From assembly GCF_000720475.1 (NCBI RefSeq), contig NZ_JOAP01000088.1, forward strand, positions 1 through 38,279: a stretch of DNA of 38,279 nt. The letters run 5' to 3'. This stretch comes from Streptomyces aureocirculatus (GTDB lineage: Bacteria > Actinomycetota > Actinomycetes > Streptomycetales > Streptomycetaceae). The position numbers and the translations under genes were made by a program. This document shows positions 1 through 7,677 of the stretch, one piece after another (positions within the stretch are counted from its first letter, which is position 1; the number at the start of each line of letters is the position of its first letter). The notes below the pieces were generated by a model. The model worked only from the letters and a program-made list of their open reading frames with translations, made no database searches and was not told the origin of the DNA.

Positions 1-332
1 TGGCCTACCTCCTGGACGGCCTGCCCGTCGAGGTGCTGGGACGGATGCGTGCGGACCGTGTCATGCGACGGCCGACACCCTCACTCAAGGAGTACGCCCT
101 GTCCTGTCCCCAGGGCGGGCGACCGCCGAAGCACGGCAAGGAGTTCCGCTTCGCCAGGCCCGATACCTGGGGCGAGCCGGACGCGGAGACGGTGCAGGTC
201 ACCGACCGTTACGGCACCGGGAAGGCGATGGCCTGGGACCGTATCCACCCTCGGCTCACCACCCGCAGCGCGTGGATCGACCACGACGGCGAACTCCCCA
301 TCATCGAGGGCACCCTGATCCGCCGGCCTTTG
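1..332 (+). pseudogene. Transposase, 3' part only (DDE family of Streptomyces IS elements)
   Basis: The frame is open from base 3 at the window edge. The protein reads AYLLDGLPVEVLGRMRADRV, then a stretch with RPPKHGKEFRF, VTDRYGTGKAMAWDRIHPRL and a C-terminal ELPIIEGTLIR. I recognise this as the central to late part of the large DDE transposases common in Streptomyces (the kind NCBI calls NF041680 or IS701-like). The family resemblance stops near base 330, and the frame then runs on into unrelated sequence that is antisense to the next gene. So the copy lacks its C-terminus and its 5' end lies outside the window. It probably cut off the end of the minus-strand Tat-signal gene just to the right. 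The identity as a transposase is fairly sure; the exact IS family is not. Confidence 0.7.
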
Positions 333-410
333 CGGAGAGCTCTCGGATGCTCCACTCGTTGGAGCAGTGCGCCTTCGCGGTGTGGGCCGACGGATGGACT
401 CTACCGAGAG

Positions 411-581
411 CTAGGCGTGCTGCAGTTCCCCTTTCCGCGGCCACGGGGCCGTGCTCCGGCCCGGCAGGGGGGTGCAGTGCCCAGTACGGAGCAGGTTGAC
501 AGCCGCCGGGGCCATAAGTCCGCCGAGGGCAACAGCCCCTGCCAGGCCACCGGCGGTACCAAGTACGCGGCGCCTGCTCAC
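411..581 (-). CDS. Truncated Tat-signal protein (56 aa)
   Basis: The start is the GTG at 581 and it overlaps the stop of the upstream membrane-protein gene in a GTGA arrangement, which points to coupled translation. The N-terminus MSRRRVLGTAGG followed by LAGAVALGGLMAPAAV is a classical twin-arginine signal peptide with a hydrophobic core. After about residue 32 the sequence is low-complexity (TGHCTPLPGRSTAPWPRKGE) and ends at 411, close to where the transposase homology stops. I read this as the signal peptide of an exported protein whose mature part was lost by the insertion. The mature function cannot be told. Confidence 0.55.
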   Translation of the reverse strand: MSRRRVLGTAGGLAGAVALGGLMAPAAVNLLRTGHCTPLPGRSTAPWPRKGELQHA

Positions 582-991
582 ATCGTTCGTGAGGTGTCCT
601 TCTTGGTACGGCGATGGATGACGGCCAGTCGTACGGAGTACGCGAGGCAGGGTGTGGCCAGGATGGGGAGGACGATCAGGGCGGGGTTCACCCAGGCCGG
701 GACCAGGTCGTAACCCGCGTTGCACTTTTCGTGCAGTGGGTACCACCGCCTGAATTCGTGGAGGTGCGCACTGCGATACGCCGAGTCGTAGGCTTGGCCT
801 GCGTTTTGGCATTCCTCCCCCGTGTCCAGCCCGCCGGCGAGGGCGCCGATGAGGTAGGTGATCCCAGTCCCCAGCAGGAGGATCACGGCGTTCACGGCGA
901 ACCAGAGGGGACTGCGGCGCCAATTCCCGCCGAACAGTGGGTAACACCAGAGCCCGATGAGGACAGCTACGAGGATCAAGAGGATGCTCAT
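578..991 (-). CDS. Small integral membrane protein, unknown function
   Basis: 137 residues. Three hydrophobic segments are visible: MSILLILVAVLIGLW at the N-terminus, a second around FAVNAVILLLGTGITYLIG (residues 31-50), and a third around ALIVLPILATPCLAYSVRLA (about 103-122). The loop between the second and third is polar, with cysteines in EECQNA and HEKCNAGY, and probably sits outside the membrane. The ATG start has a purine-rich GGGCAGGG about 8 bases upstream. The gene ends in an ATGTGA overlap with the Tat-signal gene, so the two form one operon that also includes the fragment upstream at 1010. I do not recognise the family. Confidence 0.6.
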   Translation of the reverse strand: MSILLILVAVLIGLWCYPLFGGNWRRSPLWFAVNAVILLLGTGITYLIGALAGGLDTGEECQNAGQAYDSAYRSAHLHEFRRWYPLHEKCNAGYDLVPAWVNPALIVLPILATPCLAYSVRLAVIHRRTKKDTSRTM

Positions 992-1009
992 GAAGTAACC
1001 CTGCCCGTT

Positions 1010-1228
1010 CTACCTGGCCGCCGCCGCCCGCTTCGCGGCCTGCTTGCGGAAAGCGGCAAGGTTCCCCTTGTACTGGGCGGCCATACTGTTCTCCATTCCG
1101 ACGAGGGCGAGTTGGCGGTCCGTGAACCCCTGGCAGAACTCGGCGAGCTTCTCCTCGCCGCCGGTCAGGATGTAGTCCCCCGGCCAGGATGGCACCCCTT
1201 TTGTGATGAACCAGAGACGGGCTCTCAG
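1010..1228 (-). pseudogene. C-terminal fragment of an unknown protein
   Basis: A convincing protein stretch reads from FLRARLWFITKGVPSWPGDY through GGEEKLAEFCQGFTDRQLAL to a basic helix ending KQAAKRAAAAR. Upstream of about 1228 the frame stays open but becomes proline- and serine-rich noise that overlaps the opposite-strand SMI1-like remnant. No good start with a ribosome site is present; the internal methionine of MENSMAAQ would give only 28 residues. It lies 18 bases upstream of the membrane-protein gene on the same strand, so it was probably the first gene of that operon before its 5' end was lost. Family not recognised. Confidence 0.35.
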
Positions 1229-1309
1229 AAACGATCTTTGAACTTCGGCGGGTGTCCTCGCCGTTGAGGAGTTGGGATCCTTGACCTCCGGCCGGGTGGA
1301 GGAGGGCGC

Positions 1310-1716
1310 GTGAGTGTCGAGGAGTCGTGGGGCAAGATCGAACGCTGGATAGCTCAGCACGCCCCGGAAGAAGATCCGCTGCCGGCTCCTTGCACTCGCG
1401 CAGATCTGGAGCGCTTGTACGAGTCTGTCGGGGAGACAAGCCTTTCCTCGTCCCTTTCGCAGCATTGAGCGTTACGCAGCTCCTGGTCGACACCAGGACA
1501 GGCAGACTCGGCTGGTGGGACATCGAACAGTGCTTCCACTGGGAGGTGGATCCCCTTTGGAGCTCCTTCGCCAGTGCCCTGGGCTTCGTCGGGGACTTAC
1601 TGGCCTCACCGCGTCCTTGGATCGCGACACTGCCGGGCGACGACGAGTGGGAAGTAACCGACAGAGACCCGGATTTCCCCGGGACGCTCGCATGGACCGA
1701 AGGCCCCGTCGACTGA
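1310..1716 (+). pseudogene. SMI1/KNR4-family gene, frame-broken
   Basis: From the GTG at 1310 the protein reads SVEESWGKIERWIAQHAPEE and continues to TRADLERLYESVGE. This is the usual N-terminus of streptomycete SMI1/KNR4 (SUKH) proteins, which begin with a W-x-x-I-E-x-W-x-x-x-x-A-P helix. The frame stops at 1466-1468. A second frame, shifted by one base, carries TQLLVDTRTGRLGWWDIEQC and an SSFASALGFVGDLL helix, which match the later Lvv-D-x-x-x-G-R-v-G and W-x-S-l-x-x-L-L blocks of the fold. The middle of the domain is missing, so there is an internal deletion as well as a frameshift. SUKH proteins often serve as immunity proteins in toxin systems; no partner toxin remains here. Confidence 0.6.
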
Positions 1717-1774
1717 CCTTCAAACGGCCTGGCAGCAGACCCCGAGTACCTCGCGCCCCGGGCCCCCCCTTTGG

Positions 1775-2296
1775 TTGAGCGAGGCCTCGGTGCTGAAGGC
1801 TGGCGTCACAGCCTTCGAGGTCTACCTGGAGCAGGCCCTGCAGGAGGTGCTGAACGGATACCGGGTCACGATCGACGGCCAACAATGCAGTCTGCGGCTG
1901 GCCAGCAGGGGCTTCGAGTCGCCGCCCTGGGGGACGCTCGTCAAAGCCCACGCCGTGCTCAAGAGTGAGGTGGACACGGCTGACGTGAAGTGGGCCAGGG
2001 ACCTGCGGCACCTCCTCACGCACCAGGACGGCGAACTGCGCACGCAGGACGCCCTGGAGAAGTTCCGGGATGCCGATGCCGAGCGGGGCCGAGAGGAGAT
2101 CGACCGGGCGTACGTCGGCGGGAAAGTTCACCTGGGCGCCGAGCGCGTGGTCCGGACGCTCGACGCGCTGGCCTCTGCCGTATGTGCTGCCGATCCGGCC
2201 GTCTGGTCGCTCGTGTGGGGCTCCGGGCGTGGTGACGACTGCAGGGTCCTCGCAGAGCTTGAGCAGGCGAAGCTCATCGAGGCCGCAGCTCCCTGA
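1775..2296 (+). CDS. HEPN-like hypothetical protein, possibly N-truncated
   Basis: 173 residues from a TTG start; no convincing ribosome site precedes it and the true N-terminus may be lost. The protein is mostly helical. Residues 1-30 (VTAFEVYLEQALQEVLNGY) look like the first helix of a HEPN or similar small four-helix domain. Near residue 78 there is RHLLTH followed by QDGEL, which fits the R-x4-H motif that defines HEPN ribonucleases and their inactive relatives. A second conserved-looking block is GGKVHLGAERVVRTLDALAS. If the HEPN call is right it could be an RNase toxin or a nucleotide-binding helper, but no antitoxin or MNT partner is adjacent. The function is inferred from one motif only. 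Confidence 0.45.
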   Translation: MSEASVLKAGVTAFEVYLEQALQEVLNGYRVTIDGQQCSLRLASRGFESPPWGTLVKAHAVLKSEVDTADVKWARDLRHLLTHQDGELRTQDALEKFRDADAERGREEIDRAYVGGKVHLGAERVVRTLDALASAVCAADPAVWSLVWGSGRGDDCRVLAELEQAKLIEAAAP

Positions 2297-2386
2297 CGGA
2301 GCCGGAGCGGGCGGCACGAGCACGGCGGGGCCAGGCGCGTTGGCCTCCTGCCACGGCGGTCGGTCTGGCCGACGGTGCCAGCGCAG

Positions 2387-3766
2387 TCAGTTCGGGTGGG
2401 AGGCCAGGAAGAGGCGGGCCCGCTCGTCGAGTTCGGCGGCGCACCGAACCCCGCGGGCCCGATATGGGCGCAGGTCGGAGCGAAGGGAGCGAACCGCCTT
2501 CAAGGTGCGAGTCGACCTCACCCCGGCCATGGTGTCGACGGCCCGGCCCCAGGTGGTGCATGCCTCCTCGATGCCCTCCTGCTTGGCCTGCTGCTCGGCC
2601 TGGGCGACGAGATCGAGCGCGATGATCCGCGCGTACGTCGTGCCCGGTCGGCTCGCGGCGGCGGTCGCGTAGCTGCGGGCGGAGTTGGGGCGATCGCCGA
2701 GCGTCTCGAAGACTTTGGCCGATCGGCTGTGCACCGTGGCGGCGGGCGGTCCCCAGACCAGGGCCCAGAACGGGACGTCGTCGTCGGCTCCGGCCGCGAG
2801 CGCGGCGTGGGCGCGGTCGAGGTCGGTGAGGGCCTGCGGCCTCTGGCCGGTCTTGGCGAGGGCGTGCGCGTGGGTGATGGCGAACAGCGCCTCGACCTGG
2901 GAGGAGACCCGGCCCTTGGCGCGGTCCCAGCCGGTCTCGGCGAGCGCGAGGCAGTGCTCGGGCCGGTGCAGCTTCATGCCCTGCTGCGACATGGTCCGCA
3001 TCACGAAGCCGTCCTGCCCGGTGATGCCGGACTCCCGCGCGAGTGCCAGCGACTGCAAGTAGTACCGCTGGGCGAGTCCCTGTTCCCCGGAGTCGTACGC
3101 CTTCCACCCGGCCAAGTGCGCGCCGGCGGAGGCGACGGACAATGCCTCGGCCCGTACGTCCTCGGAGACGAAGCGAGACCGGCACAGGGTGCGGACGTCG
3201 GTGATCAGGTACTGCACGAACGCGGAGCGGCCGTGCTGGCCGCCGTGCTTCTCGTCCATGTCCATGAAGAGCTTGACCATGTCGCGTACCGCGGCGACGT
3301 CGGCGCGACCGGCGACGGCACCGCCGCTGATCGTGCGGGTGCGGGCGGCGGCGGCCTGGACGGTCTCCAGGGAGAGCGTGGCAGCGGCCAGGGAGAAGGC
3401 GGAGGCGGCGAGGATCTGGCGGCGGTTCACGTCGGCGGCTCCCACGGCGGTCAGCGTCTCGATCGGGTCGAGGTCCAGCGTCAACCCGATGCTTTCATCT
3501 TCGCCGCCGGGCAGGGAACCGAGTCCGAGGTCTGCGCGGGTGACCCGGCGCCCCAGGCGCCGGGAGAGGGCCTCGGCCAGGTAGCCGGGGGTCAGTCCGG
3601 AGGGTTCCGCGCCGCCGATCCAGTGGTGCACCGCCGACCTGTTGGTCCCCAGACGCTGCCCGCTCTCCGCCGCTACGGCGCGCACCGCGCGGGCGACGCC
3701 GTCCAGGGGCAGCCCGGACTCGTCGACGAGCTGCTTGAGCTGGTGGTTCGCAGTGCGCTGGGTCAT
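2387..3766 (-). CDS. HTH regulator with TPR-like C-terminal domain, cluster-situated
   Basis: 459 residues. The N-terminal 75 residues are a Cro/C1-like HTH with GTNRSAVHHWIGGAEPSGLT and GYLAEALSRRLGRRVTRADL, a form typical of large streptomycete regulators. After it comes the RRQILAASAFSLAAATL segment usual in this family, which looks like a Tat signal but is probably a buried helix. From about residue 150 to the end the protein is a series of helical pairs of the tetratricopeptide type, such as AGWKAYDSGEQGLAQRYYLQ and HALAKTGQRPQALTDLDRAH. Such proteins sense a ligand or peptide through the TPR part. It is divergent from the candidate precursor at 3906, with 139 bases between them, so it is the likely regulator of the 3.9-7.7 kb cluster. 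Confidence 0.8.
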   Translation of the reverse strand: MTQRTANHQLKQLVDESGLPLDGVARAVRAVAAESGQRLGTNRSAVHHWIGGAEPSGLTPGYLAEALSRRLGRRVTRADLGLGSLPGGEDESIGLTLDLDPIETLTAVGAADVNRRQILAASAFSLAAATLSLETVQAAAARTRTISGGAVAGRADVAAVRDMVKLFMDMDEKHGGQHGRSAFVQYLITDVRTLCRSRFVSEDVRAEALSVASAGAHLAGWKAYDSGEQGLAQRYYLQSLALARESGITGQDGFVMRTMSQQGMKLHRPEHCLALAETGWDRAKGRVSSQVEALFAITHAHALAKTGQRPQALTDLDRAHAALAAGADDDVPFWALVWGPPAATVHSRSAKVFETLGDRPNSARSYATAAASRPGTTYARIIALDLVAQAEQQAKQEGIEEACTTWGRAVDTMAGVRSTRTLKAVRSLRSDLRPYRARGVRCAAELDERARLFLASHPN

Positions 3767-3780
3767 GGCGTCCCCGACCT

Positions 3781-3797
3781 CGTATACGCGATATACG
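3781..3797. promoter_or_regulatory. Inverted repeat in the divergent regulator/precursor promoter region
   Basis: CGTATA and TATACG form perfect 6-bp arms around a 5-bp spacer (CGCGA), 15 bases upstream of the regulator start. A short palindrome CCGTACGG follows at 3810-3817. A-T rich arms in a G+C rich divergent gap suit an operator for the adjacent HTH regulator. No binding data can be read from sequence. Confidence 0.45.
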
Positions 3798-3905
3798 GCC
3801 TTGCGCGCTCCGTACGGTACTCGCGAACTCCCCCGCCCAGTTCACTGGTTGGTGAAGCCCGGTGACGTTGGGTCGCCGGGGTGGGTCGAGTGGAAGGGGT
3901 TCGTG

Positions 3906-4034
3906 ATGAAGGACCAGAGTCGCCCGTGGGAGTCCGTGTTCGCCGGTCCGGAGATCACCGCGGTGCCCAGTGACACCGCGCGCTTCGACGAGAAGCCGCA
4001 GGAGTCTTCGGACCAGGGCAGGTTCGAGGACTGA
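3906..4034 (+). CDS. Candidate RiPP precursor peptide (42 aa)
   Basis: The ATG at 3906 has AAGGGG 7 bases upstream. The peptide begins MKDQSRPWESVFAGPEIT and ends ESSDQGRFED; it is acidic, has no cysteine, and has a PWESVF block that could be a recognition motif. It lies directly before the asparagine-synthetase-like gene and the ABC exporter. Lasso peptides use such a synthetase homologue to join an N-terminal Gly to an Asp or Glu side chain. Gly14 with Asp23 would give a 10-residue ring, outside the usual 7-9, and the usual Thr two residues before the core is absent. So the core cannot be assigned. It may be a lasso relative or another macrolactam class. That it is a precursor is inferred from size and position. 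Confidence 0.6.
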   Translation: MKDQSRPWESVFAGPEITAVPSDTARFDEKPQESSDQGRFED

Positions 4035-4060
4035 CCCAGCACCGCCGCACCAGCACTACC

Positions 4061-4094
4061 GGGGCCCGCGCCCGGCATGCGCCGCGCGGGCCCC
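4061..4094 (+). promoter_or_regulatory. GC hairpin between precursor and cyclase genes
   Basis: GGGGCCCGCGC pairs perfectly with GCGCGGGCCCC (11 bp) around a 12-base loop. It lies 26 bases after the precursor stop and 36 bases before the cyclase start. There is no T-run after it. In RiPP operons such a hairpin commonly acts as a partial terminator or as an mRNA 3' stabiliser that keeps precursor expression above enzyme expression. The role is inferred. Confidence 0.6.
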
Positions 4095-4130
4095 GTCGCA
4101 TGTCCACCCGCCGTTGGAGAGGGAGTTCAG

Positions 4131-5710
4131 ATGTTGACGATGTCGGTCAACCTGCGGACCGGAACGGGCCCGTGGCAGTGGTGTGACCAGAGGGACGGCT
4201 GCTGGACGCGGGGCGAGGACCGCATCCGGCCGCTGGCCAACCCCGCCCTGGAGGCACGGGCCGTCACGGACGGCACCCGCACCTTGATGGTCGTGCGCGA
4301 GCGGGCCGCCGACCGCGCCTCGCTGCTGCGCTCGACCGCGCCGGTACGGGTTGATGCCGCGGTGTACGCCCGCGCGCTCCAGGAGTGCCGTCAGTGGCCG
4401 CTCCAGTCCGTATGGATCGAGGCGGGCACGGACGGCGTGCGCCTGGAGACCGGCCTCGGCGGGTGTGCCCGCTCTATCTCGCCTACGACCAGAAGCAGTT
4501 GACCGGATCGTGGCAGCTGATGGACCTGCGCGAGCGGCAGGCGCCGGACCGGCTGGACGAGAAGGAGGTCATGCGACTGCTGACCGGGCACCCCCGGTAC
4601 GGGCACGACACCCTCTTCACCAGCATCAAGCGGCTCTCCGAGCGGTCGAGCGCGTATGTGGACGCCGACGAACTGCGCATGGTCTACCCGGCCGCGGCCG
4701 AGCACGCTCGCACCTCCGAGCTCGCCGAGGGAACGGAGGGGCCCGCGCTGGTGAGCGCGTTCGAGGCGCTCGTCGACCACATCTACGCCCGCCGCCCCCT
4801 CACCCCCGCGCAGACCGCGGCCCATCTGTCCGGCGGGAAGGACTCCACCAACCTCGCCATCTCGCTCGCGGCCGCATATCCGGGCCTGATCACGCCGTGC
4901 GCGCTGCTCATCGGCGGCGAGGCCGGACCGCAGCAGGCCGCGCGGCGCCGCATGGTCATCGACCACACCGGCTTCGCCCCCGACATCACGGTGCCCGCCG
5001 CCGACCACCCGCCGCTCGCCCCAGGTGGGCTGCGCCGGGCCCACGCCGAGGCGATCAGCCCGCTGGACGAGCCGCACCTGGAAGCGGCCGACGCGCTCGC
5101 GCAGGCGCTGATGGCGCGCGGCATCACGACGGTGGTGGCTGGGTTCGGCGGCGACGAAGTCGCCCGCGTACGACGGCCCGACGGCGGGCCTGTCCGTACA
5201 CCCGAGGCGCCCACCTGGTGCGGCGAGAGAGTCCGCGACCTGCTCGGGGAGGTGAACACCGGGATCTCCCCGGCCACGGTGGCGCCGGAGACCGCGCTGG
5301 TCGCCCTGGAGGTCGCGACCCCGCTGCTGGCCCGCCGGGGCCTGTGGGCGATCACCCCGTTCACGGATCCTGAGCTGGTGCGATTCGGGCAGCGCCTCCC
5401 CTTGGACTGGAAGCGGGACAAGCGGCTGCTGACGGAACGCTTCGTCGCCCGCGGCCTCCCGGACGCCGTAGTGCACCCGGTGATGCGGGAGAATTTCGGG
5501 CACTTGATGAACCGGGCCGTGCACGAGTACAGCAGCGGCCTGCTCCGCAGCTGGGGCAAGGACCTGCACCTGGTCGAGCAGGGATTCCTCGATGCGGCCG
5601 TGCTCTCGGAGACCGTCGAGCGGGCGGCCCTCGACCCCGACGAGGCGGCCCCGTACCGCACCGGGCTGTTCCTGATCACCGCCGTCGAACTGGCCCTGCG
5701 GGCCCTGTAG
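4131..5710 (+). pseudogene. Asparagine-synthetase-like macrolactam (lasso-type) cyclase, one frame break
   Basis: The ATG at 4131 follows GGAGAGGGAG. The first about 112 residues form the degenerate N-terminal glutaminase-like domain; the protein begins MLTMSVNL and so lacks the N-terminal cysteine nucleophile of true glutamine amidotransferases, as lasso cyclases do. The second part has the PP-loop ATP site LSGGKDSTNLA (bases about 4828-4860), the downstream AGFGGDEVA motif, and a long helical C-terminus. This domain adenylates a carboxyl side chain for amide bond formation. The two parts are in different frames. The break is at about 4460-4470, where one extra C in the CCC run at 4468-4470 would restore a 526-residue protein reading GGCAPLYLAYDQ. 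The gene is either inactivated or misread here. No leader-peptidase (lasso B) gene is nearby. Confidence 0.75.
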
Positions 5711-5786
5711 ACGGCTCGTCCACCACGCGGGCGACTTCGGCTCAAATGGCCCCGGTCGCCCCTGCGTACGCAGCAGGATGGGGCGG

Positions 5787-7664
5787 GTGACGCAGTCCTC
5801 GCCCACCCCGAAAACCTCCGGTTCCCCGCAGCAGGTCGGCTACCGGACCGACCCGCATTTCGAAGACATCGCGAACGCCTCCTGGTGGCAGATGGCCGCC
5901 CGGCTCCCTGGTACGCTCGCCGCGGCCGCGCGGCTCGGGTGGGCTGCCGACCGGCCCGCGATGCTCTGGCTCGCCGCCTGTCAGCTGGTCGTCGCCGTCT
6001 CCTCGGCCGTCGCGCTCGGCGCACTGCCCGGGGCGATGAAACACCTGTTCACCGGCGGCCCGGTCGCCGACCGGGTGTCCGCGGCGACCGGCTCGTTGAT
6101 CGTGGTCGCGGTCGCCACCGGGGTACGGGCCGCCGCGGACGCGCTCGCCGTGTACGCCTCCGCCCGGCTCGCTCCGGAGGTCGCCACCGAGGCGGACCTC
6201 CAGATCATCGCCGCCACCCCCGAGGTCGAGCTGGAGGCGTACGACCGGCCCGGGTTCACCGACCGCCTGCAGGCTGCCGGCAAGGGCGCGGAAGCGACCG
6301 GGAACCTGATCGGTGACGCCCAGGCGATGGTCTCCGCGCTCGCCCAGCTCATCGCCGCCGCCTCCGTGCTGACGGTGCTGCACCCCCTTCTTCTCCCCCT
6401 TCTGCTGCTGGCCGTCGTGCCCAAGGGGGCCGCGGCCATCGCCTCGGCGCGTATCCAGCACCGCGCGGACTACCAGAACATCTCGGACAACCACCTGCGC
6501 TACCTGCTCCGCTACTACTCCACCGACCGCCGCACCGCCGCCGAGGTCCGCGCCACGACCATGGCCGGCTTCCTGACGAACTGGTACCGCAAGATCACGG
6601 ACCGGATCAAGGCCACCCACCGCGCGGCCGCACCGCGCGTCCTGCGCGTCACCCTCCTCGGCGCGGCCATCAGCGGGCTGATGCTCGCCGCGACCTGGGC
6701 CGTCCTCGGCTGGCTCGCCGCCACCGGGCGGATGGACCTGGCCATCGCCGCCACCGCGGTCATCGCCGTACGTACCTCGACCGGCGCCCTGACCTCCATG
6801 GTCATGGCCGCGGCGCGGCTGTTCCGCACGAGCTTGTACCTGGAGGACTGGCAGGTCTTCTTGCGCCGGGCAATGGCCCTGCGCGCCGTACGCGGCACCA
6901 CCCAGATCGAGGCCGCCGGGCCCGCCGAGATCCGCGCCGAGAACGTCACCTACACCTACCCCGGCGCCGAGACACCGGCGGTCGACGGCGTCAGCCTCAC
7001 TCTGCGCCGCGGCGAACTCATCGCCCTCGTCGGCGAGAACGGCAGCGGCAAGACCACCCTGTCCGCCCTGTTCACCGGCCTGCGCACCGCGACCAGCGGC
7101 ACGGTGACCTGGGACGGCATCGACCTCGCCGAGGCCGACCCGCACAGCGTGTGGGCCCGGGTCGGCCTGGTGCCGCAGGACTACACGCGCTGGCCCATGG
7201 ACCTGCGCGCCAACATCCACCTCGGCCAGCCCCGCGCCGAAGACGACACCCTCCTCCTCGAAGCCGCCCGCTCGGCCGGCGCCGACAGCGTCATCGCCAA
7301 GTCGCCGTACGGCCTCGACACCCTGGTCGCCAGCTCGAACTGGGGCGGCACCGACCTGTCCGGCGGGCAGTGGCAGCGCATCGCGGTCGCCCGCGCCTTC
7401 TACAGGGACGCGACCATGCTGATGCTGGACGAGCCGACCAGTGCCATGGATCCGCGCGCCGAGCACCTTGTGATCAGCCGGTTCAAGAAGCTCGCCGCAG
7501 GCAAGGCCGCGCTCTTCGTGACCCACAACCTGGACAACGCGCGCATCGCGGACCGCGTCATCGTGCTGGCCTGCGGCCGTGTTGCCGAGTCCGGGACGTT
7601 CGAGGAACTCCTCGACTCGGGCGGGGTGCTGGCCGAGCTCTACAAACTCTCCCAGGACCGGTGA
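5787..7664 (+). CDS. ABC transporter, fused membrane and ATPase domains (peptide export)
   Basis: About 625 residues. I choose the GTG at 5787, because AGGATGGGG lies at the right distance; an ATG at 5778 is also possible but poorly placed. Residues about 45-340 hold the membrane domain with several hydrophobic helices (for example LWLAACQLVVAVSSAVALGA and LLLPLLLLAVV). The ATPase domain has Walker A GENGSGKTT near residue 415, Q-loop VPQDYT, signature LSGGQ near 523, Walker B LMLDEPTSAMD near 545 and the switch histidine FVTHNLDNA. There is no N-terminal C39 peptidase, so it would not cleave a leader. It follows the cyclase by 76 bases and is best read as exporter and self-protection pump for the peptide product. 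Its stop is 13 bases from the convergent polymerase gene. Confidence 0.85.
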   Translation: MTQSSPTPKTSGSPQQVGYRTDPHFEDIANASWWQMAARLPGTLAAAARLGWAADRPAMLWLAACQLVVAVSSAVALGALPGAMKHLFTGGPVADRVSAATGSLIVVAVATGVRAAADALAVYASARLAPEVATEADLQIIAATPEVELEAYDRPGFTDRLQAAGKGAEATGNLIGDAQAMVSALAQLIAAASVLTVLHPLLLPLLLLAVVPKGAAAIASARIQHRADYQNISDNHLRYLLRYYSTDRRTAAEVRATTMAGFLTNWYRKITDRIKATHRAAAPRVLRVTLLGAAISGLMLAATWAVLGWLAATGRMDLAIAATAVIAVRTSTGALTSMVMAAARLFRTSLYLEDWQVFLRRAMALRAVRGTTQIEAAGPAEIRAENVTYTYPGAETPAVDGVSLTLRRGELIALVGENGSGKTTLSALFTGLRTATSGTVTWDGIDLAEADPHSVWARVGLVPQDYTRWPMDLRANIHLGQPRAEDDTLLLEAARSAGADSVIAKSPYGLDTLVASSNWGGTDLSGGQWQRIAVARAFYRDATMLMLDEPTSAMDPRAEHLVISRFKKLAAGKAALFVTHNLDNARIADRVIVLACGRVAESGTFEELLDSGGVLAELYKLSQDR

Positions 7665-7677
7665 GCACCCGCCGCGG

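Noticed and set aside
411..1523. One long 370-residue minus-strand protein
   Set aside because: Only its last 56 residues are real (Tat signal, own GTG start); the rest is out of frame with the membrane-protein gene it overlaps.
2375..3865. A 496-codon plus-strand frame opposite the TPR regulator
   Set aside because: Gly- and Val-rich shadow without motifs; the minus strand has a clear HTH and TPR protein.
4455..4475. Programmed -1 frameshifting in the cyclase gene
   Set aside because: No X-XXY-YYZ heptamer and no downstream stimulatory structure is visible; a base loss in a C run is simpler.
4391..5806. A 471-codon minus-strand frame opposite the cyclase
   Set aside because: Shadow; the plus strand has PP-loop and synthetase motifs in the same place.
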